In this document: in pieces, positions 61,208-64,000 of the stretch
Layout: every line of letters starts with the position of its first letter
How positions within the stretch are numbered: position 1 is the stretch's first letter
Source of the DNA: Pseudomonadota bacterium
GTDB taxonomy: Bacteria > Pseudomonadota > Alphaproteobacteria > RF32 > CAG-239
Reading direction: 5' to 3'
DNA: 64,000 nt
Assembly: GCA_018362935.1 (NCBI GenBank)
Contig: JAHALQ010000002.1
Location: 28,712 to 92,711, forward strand
Translations under genes and position numbers: made by a program
Notes under the pieces: model-generated
The model's input: the letters and a program-made list of their open reading frames with translations, nothing else
The model's database searches: none
What the model was told of the DNA's origin: nothing

Positions 61208-62023
61208 ATGAAAACAACAAAGATTTTTATCTCAGTACTTCTGGGATTTCTGGCTTTAGCCGTGTGTTCTTGCAGTTCGCCGGAATATCGTCCGACTGAC
61301 GGCAATTGTAGCTTTGTTATCAAAAAAATTGACGGCAAGCGTCAATGGGGAATGGTTGATAGCAGGAATATGCAAGTAGAATATATACCTTGCCAATATG
61401 ACAGCATTTTTTCGGCTTATGGCGCTCCTTATAACGTCAAAGAGCTGTTTATTGCGGTAAAAAACGGAAAAATGTACGCATGGGATTATCGAGGTAAGCA
61501 GCTATTGAAAGGAAAAGGGTTTACCTCCTTGGTTTCTAGTGAACAAAAAGCTGAACACAATAAAAGTGTTTATGGAGGAGGAGCATTGTTTCATGAGGCC
61601 CAAACATCGAAAGGAATAATATTTTTTTATTTGCCTTTAAGTGAGATTGATTGGGTGGAATTTGGCCCGGCTGAGTATGTATTATGGGGGAAGGCAACGA
61701 TCCTTTGTAAAAAAAATGGAAGATGGGGAATTCTTATGAGGAAGAATTTTTCTGAAATTTCTCCTTGTATTTATGAAGCTGTTATTAGTGTTGGAGAAGC
61801 CTATTTCTGGATAAAAAAAGATGGAAAATGGTCTGCTATCGGACGCGATGGTAAGATAGTTCACAAATCAACAGCATTATTAAACAAATATATGAAAATG
61901 CCATCCATGAATAATGAACAGTATCAAAAAGAAGAAAACTCGGCTTTGTTCCGAAAAATAAGCATAGATGGGGCTTCATATATTGCCATAAATCCCTGGC
62001 GGTCCCAATATATCGCCTGGTAA
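61208..62023 (+). CDS. WG-repeat lipoprotein
   Basis: This 271-residue lipoprotein (signal LLGFLALAVCSC, Cys near 21-23) carries WG-type repeats: KKIDGKRQWGMVDSRN...YIPCQYDSI, NGKMYAWDYRGKQLL, KKNGRWGILMRKNF...ISPCIYEAV and KKDGKWSAIGRDGK. WG (beta-propeller-like) repeats are found in many surface and periplasmic proteins of host-associated bacteria; their ligands are mostly unknown. The gene is more AT-rich than its neighbours, which may mean separate acquisition. It has its own promoter and terminator. Confidence 0.75.
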   Translation: MKTTKIFISVLLGFLALAVCSCSSPEYRPTDGNCSFVIKKIDGKRQWGMVDSRNMQVEYIPCQYDSIFSAYGAPYNVKELFIAVKNGKMYAWDYRGKQLLKGKGFTSLVSSEQKAEHNKSVYGGGALFHEAQTSKGIIFFYLPLSEIDWVEFGPAEYVLWGKATILCKKNGRWGILMRKNFSEISPCIYEAVISVGEAYFWIKKDGKWSAIGRDGKIVHKSTALLNKYMKMPSMNNEQYQKEENSALFRKISIDGASYIAINPWRSQYIAW

Positions 62024-62029
62024 ATCTTT

Positions 62030-62076
62030 AAACCACAACAGGTTTCCCTCTTCGGAGCGAAACCTGTTTGGTTTTT
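62030..62076 (+). terminator. Terminator between convergent genes
   Basis: A stem of about 10 bp (AACAGGTTTC / GAAACCTGTT) extended by AACC / GGTT and followed by five T residues. It probably serves the WG-repeat gene and, in the other direction, the small membrane protein gene. Confidence 0.8.
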
Positions 62077-62093
62077 AAATAAATGCAACTGTT

Positions 62094-62270
62094 TTACTTA
62101 TCTTTCAGCGGATTCCCGAGGATGATATAGGCCAGCAGCAGCATAATAGCCACCAGCGCAATCCCCAGCCACAAGGCGTGTCCGGTTGCCAGCCAGTCAA
62201 AGAGGTTGACATAATACGCCAGCGCCAGCAGAAGCAGGACAATCAGGCTGATAAACCAGGACTTTAGCAT
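62094..62270 (-). CDS. Small two-helix membrane protein
   Basis: This 58-residue protein has two hydrophobic helices (SWFISLIVLLLLALAYYVN; ALWLGIALVAIMLLLAYIIL) joined by a short loop and ends in a charged LKDK. The ATG at 62270 was chosen because GAGG precedes it; a longer frame overlaps the hydrolase-fold gene. It is translated 11 bases after that gene. Function unknown. Confidence 0.55.
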   Translation of the reverse strand: MLKSWFISLIVLLLLALAYYVNLFDWLATGHALWLGIALVAIMLLLAYIILGNPLKDK

Positions 62271-62281
62271 ATTTTTTTTCC

Positions 62282-63124
62282 TCAAAACTTGCCAGTCATT
62301 AAAAAATTCATAACCGCGTTGACAATCTTTGGACATTTAAATAAGTTCAGTTTGCGGCATTTAAATTCCGCAACATCTCTGGCCTTTTCAAATTTCTGCT
62401 CATCTTCAAGATTATATTCCGGCATATCGTTGGCCGTAATCTTTTCAATCAGTTTGGTTGTCAGCGAACGGTTGATGATGACGCCGGTTTCCAGCTCTTT
62501 AGGCAAAGCCGGCAGGCGTTCTATATTATAAGGCGACATTTCTTTTGCCGACGGCCCCAGTATAAAATTAAACAAGCCGTTATGGCTGAGAGCGTGGAGC
62601 AGTTCACTGCCGTGATTAAGCGGCGCCACTTCGACGATTCGTCCCATTTTAAGCTTTTTGCGCCAAGGCGTATCAAGCATAAACAGTTTTTTGAGAACAA
62701 CGCAGCCGATTCCCTTGGCCACAAAAGAAACCTGGTCAACGTCTTCAAGATGGTTCAGCAGAAAATCCAGCTGGCGGACATGCCCGTCCAAATCTTTCTG
62801 GGTCGACGGATAGTTGATGGCCGCGGCCATATAGCCTTCTTTAAGCGCAGCGCGCCAAAGCGGTTTAAAGATGTTTTTCGATTCGCCCCAGCCCGGCAGC
62901 ATGATAATCATATGTCCTTTTTGCCGCGCAATTTCAAAAGCTTCAATGTATTTGATAAATTCTTTGCGGCACTCGTCAAAGCTTCCTTCCATGCGGCAGA
63001 TGTCCCAGTTGTCCAGCAGCCGGCAGCGCTTGCTGGTATAGTTGCGCTGGATTCGCCATTTCTGATAAAAAAATACGTCTTCCCAAAAATGGCCGCCGCC
63101 CATGGTATAAAAGCCGCCTAACAT
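62282..63124 (-). CDS. Alpha/beta-hydrolase-fold protein, probably without nucleophile
   Basis: This 280-residue protein follows the lipase-like alpha/beta-hydrolase fold: MIIMLPGWGESKNIFKPLWRA (about 73-93; oxyanion strand), YMAAAINYPST, and a VSFVAKGIGCVVLKKL segment at the place of the nucleophile elbow. The usual Gly-x-Ser-x-Gly there reads Ala-Lys-Gly-Ile-Gly, so the catalytic Ser seems to be replaced by Gly. A possible His (NHGSEL) follows, but the triad is not evident. It has no signal peptide. SD AGGAG supports the ATG. It lies 10 bases after the lipoprotein gene. It may be a pseudo-enzyme or bind lipids; role unknown. Confidence 0.65.
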   Translation of the reverse strand: MLGGFYTMGGGHFWEDVFFYQKWRIQRNYTSKRCRLLDNWDICRMEGSFDECRKEFIKYIEAFEIARQKGHMIIMLPGWGESKNIFKPLWRAALKEGYMAAAINYPSTQKDLDGHVRQLDFLLNHLEDVDQVSFVAKGIGCVVLKKLFMLDTPWRKKLKMGRIVEVAPLNHGSELLHALSHNGLFNFILGPSAKEMSPYNIERLPALPKELETGVIINRSLTTKLIEKITANDMPEYNLEDEQKFEKARDVAEFKCRKLNLFKCPKIVNAVMNFLMTGKF

Positions 63125-63134
63125 TGATTATCTC

Positions 63135-63566
63135 CTAAAGTTTGCCGATTCCGTTTGTATTGGGAATTGCCGTAACTGTCACAATAGCATTGTCTTTGCC
63201 GTTCATCTCAATCAGAATCTGGATAGCCCGGTTGCCGCGAACATAGGTCATGTGGCTGATTTTTGCGCGTACGGTCGCCACCTCAATCCAGTTAAGTTTC
63301 GGCATTTCAAGAACATAGAAGTCAAAAACGCTGCTCGGATTATACGGTGTGGTATAAACCAGGCTGCCAATCCAGTTCTCTCCGCTGCCCAAGGCTTTGG
63401 TTTCGTCAAGGTCAATAAAAGAATCTGTCGGAAACGGAATATCCGGAAAATGGGCAAAGGCTGGCGGAATCGCCGAACCGTCCACGGCGCTCAGACTCGG
63501 GCGTTCTGTTGCGCAAGCCGAAAGGATTAATACGAAAGTCAATACTAAGATATTGTTTTTTAACAT
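63135..63566 (-). CDS. Lipoprotein of conserved alphaproteobacterial type
   Basis: This 143-residue lipoprotein has lipobox LSAC (Cys 18). The mature domain has FPDIPFPTDSFIDLDET, SGENWIGSLVYT, VFDFYVLEMPKLNWIEVA and VRGNRAIQILIEM, a pattern I recall from short hypothetical lipoproteins of alphaproteobacteria; no function is known to me. It leads a three-gene operon with the hydrolase-fold protein and the small membrane protein. Not obviously part of the T4SS. Confidence 0.7.
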   Translation of the reverse strand: MLKNNILVLTFVLILSACATERPSLSAVDGSAIPPAFAHFPDIPFPTDSFIDLDETKALGSGENWIGSLVYTTPYNPSSVFDFYVLEMPKLNWIEVATVRAKISHMTYVRGNRAIQILIEMNGKDNAIVTVTAIPNTNGIGKL

Positions 63567-63629
63567 AATTGCTACCTTGTTCAGTTTTTCAAATATGGTA
63601 TATTAAGCTTATTGTAGCGTATTATGGTT

Positions 63630-63657
63630 AAAAAAAAGGAAACAAAGCAAGGTTTCC
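63630..63657 (-). terminator. Minus-strand hairpin with T tract near rRNA promoter
   Basis: Stem GGAAAC / GTTTCC with an 8-base loop, followed on the minus strand by eight T residues. It lies between the lipoprotein gene and the rRNA promoter and may shield the region from antisense transcription. Confidence 0.5.
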
Positions 63658-63745
63658 GGCTTTAATTTGGGTTGGCAAAAAAATACAGTTTTTCAATGCA
63701 TTGTAAAAAAGTGCAAAAAAAATCAAAAAAAATTGCTTTTTTGTG

Positions 63746-63774
63746 TTGACAATATCGGGTTGTTGCCCTATAAC
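63746..63774 (+). promoter_or_regulatory. Strong rRNA operon promoter
   Basis: Consensus -35 TTGACA and -10 TATAAC with ideal 17-base spacing, preceded by A/T tracts that could serve as an UP element. Transcription would start near 63781, about 190 bases before the 16S gene. Confidence 0.85.
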
Positions 63775-63780
63775 GACGCT

Positions 63781-63972
63781 CACCGAACGGAACAACGGCA
63801 GCATGATGCCGCCGGGGTCACGAAAGGTAGTTATAAGATACAGTAAATAAGTAATAAGAGGATACGCAGGCAGCATGTTTAGCGGAGACGCAAAACAATG
63901 GAGTCTAAGTATCTTAAATAAGGAACCAAAAAAATTCTTTATGAGTAATTAGACAGGGTCTGACTAGACATT
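63781..63972 (+). other. rRNA leader region
   Basis: This untranslated leader lies between the rRNA promoter and 16S rRNA. It contains a small hairpin (CGGCA / TGCCG near 63796-63812) and a boxA-like ATTCTTTATGA near 63936. No protein gene is supported here. Confidence 0.55.
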
Positions 63973-64000
63973 TAATATGAGAGTTTGATCCTGGCTCAGA
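63973..64000 (+). rRNA. rrs: 16S ribosomal RNA, 5' end only
   Basis: The universal 16S 5' sequence AGAGTTTGATCCTGGCTCAG is present at 63980-63999; the gene continues beyond the window. The mature 5' end is placed about 7 bases upstream by comparison with E. coli. The promoter and leader directly upstream confirm an rRNA operon. Confidence 0.95.

Noticed and set aside
63628..63876. Open frame of 82 codons over the rRNA promoter
   Set aside because: It lies antisense to a near-consensus rRNA promoter and has no SD or known domain.

Overview
The window looks like chromosomal DNA of an uncultured, probably host-associated alphaproteobacterium. The evidence is a 16S rRNA gene starting at the right edge behind a classic rRNA promoter, an alphaproteobacterial-style XRE regulator, and a type IV secretion system (T4SS) with several VirB6 paralogues and duplicated VirB8, as in the Rickettsiales vir homologue (rvh) system. 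Species-level placement is inference. Most of the 64 kb is one continuous envelope-machinery island, bounded on the left by a purine phosphoribosyltransferase gene (gpt, cut by the window edge) and on the right by lipoproteins and the rRNA operon.

Region 1 (371-13779, minus strand) encodes a type IVb (R64 thin pilus / bundle-forming) pilus machine. In transcription order: an OmpA-like envelope protein, a TcpQ/PilL-like lipoprotein, secretin PilN, PilO, PilP, assembly ATPase PilQ, platform protein PilR, a pilin-like protein, three tandem paralogous prepilins with their own promoters and terminators, and a PilT/DotB-like ATPase.

Region 2 (14108-44494, plus strand) encodes the T4SS core: three consecutive proteins sharing a VirB2-like two-helix membrane domain (the third embeds it in a 1490-residue coiled-coil protein), VirB3, VirB4, a block of six unrecognised exported and often coiled-coil proteins where VirB5 would be expected, VirB8, a VirB7-like lipoprotein, a second VirB8, VirB9 with a C-terminal SPOR domain, a VirB10 function split over two giant proteins built from about a hundred 17-residue repeats, and VirB11.

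Region 3 (44539-51562, minus) holds an XRE regulator behind a structured leader, a four-gene operon (large Gln/Ala-rich cytosolic protein, small soluble protein, short secretin-like lipoprotein, single-pass membrane protein) and a double-HTH regulator. Region 4 (51705-60971, minus) encodes four VirB6-family proteins, one carrying an M23 peptidoglycan peptidase domain. Region 5 (61208-64000) has a WG-repeat lipoprotein, a two-helix protein, an alpha/beta-hydrolase-fold protein that appears to lack its nucleophile, another lipoprotein, and the rRNA promoter, leader and 16S start.

Together these genes describe a trans-envelope secretion apparatus and a retractable-type pilus in one locus. No VirD4 coupling protein, relaxase, prepilin peptidase or transposase was seen, so a protein-secretion or surface-interaction role is more likely than conjugation, though missing parts may lie elsewhere in the genome. 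Starts were moved inward where a Shine-Dalgarno (SD) sequence or signal peptide supported it.
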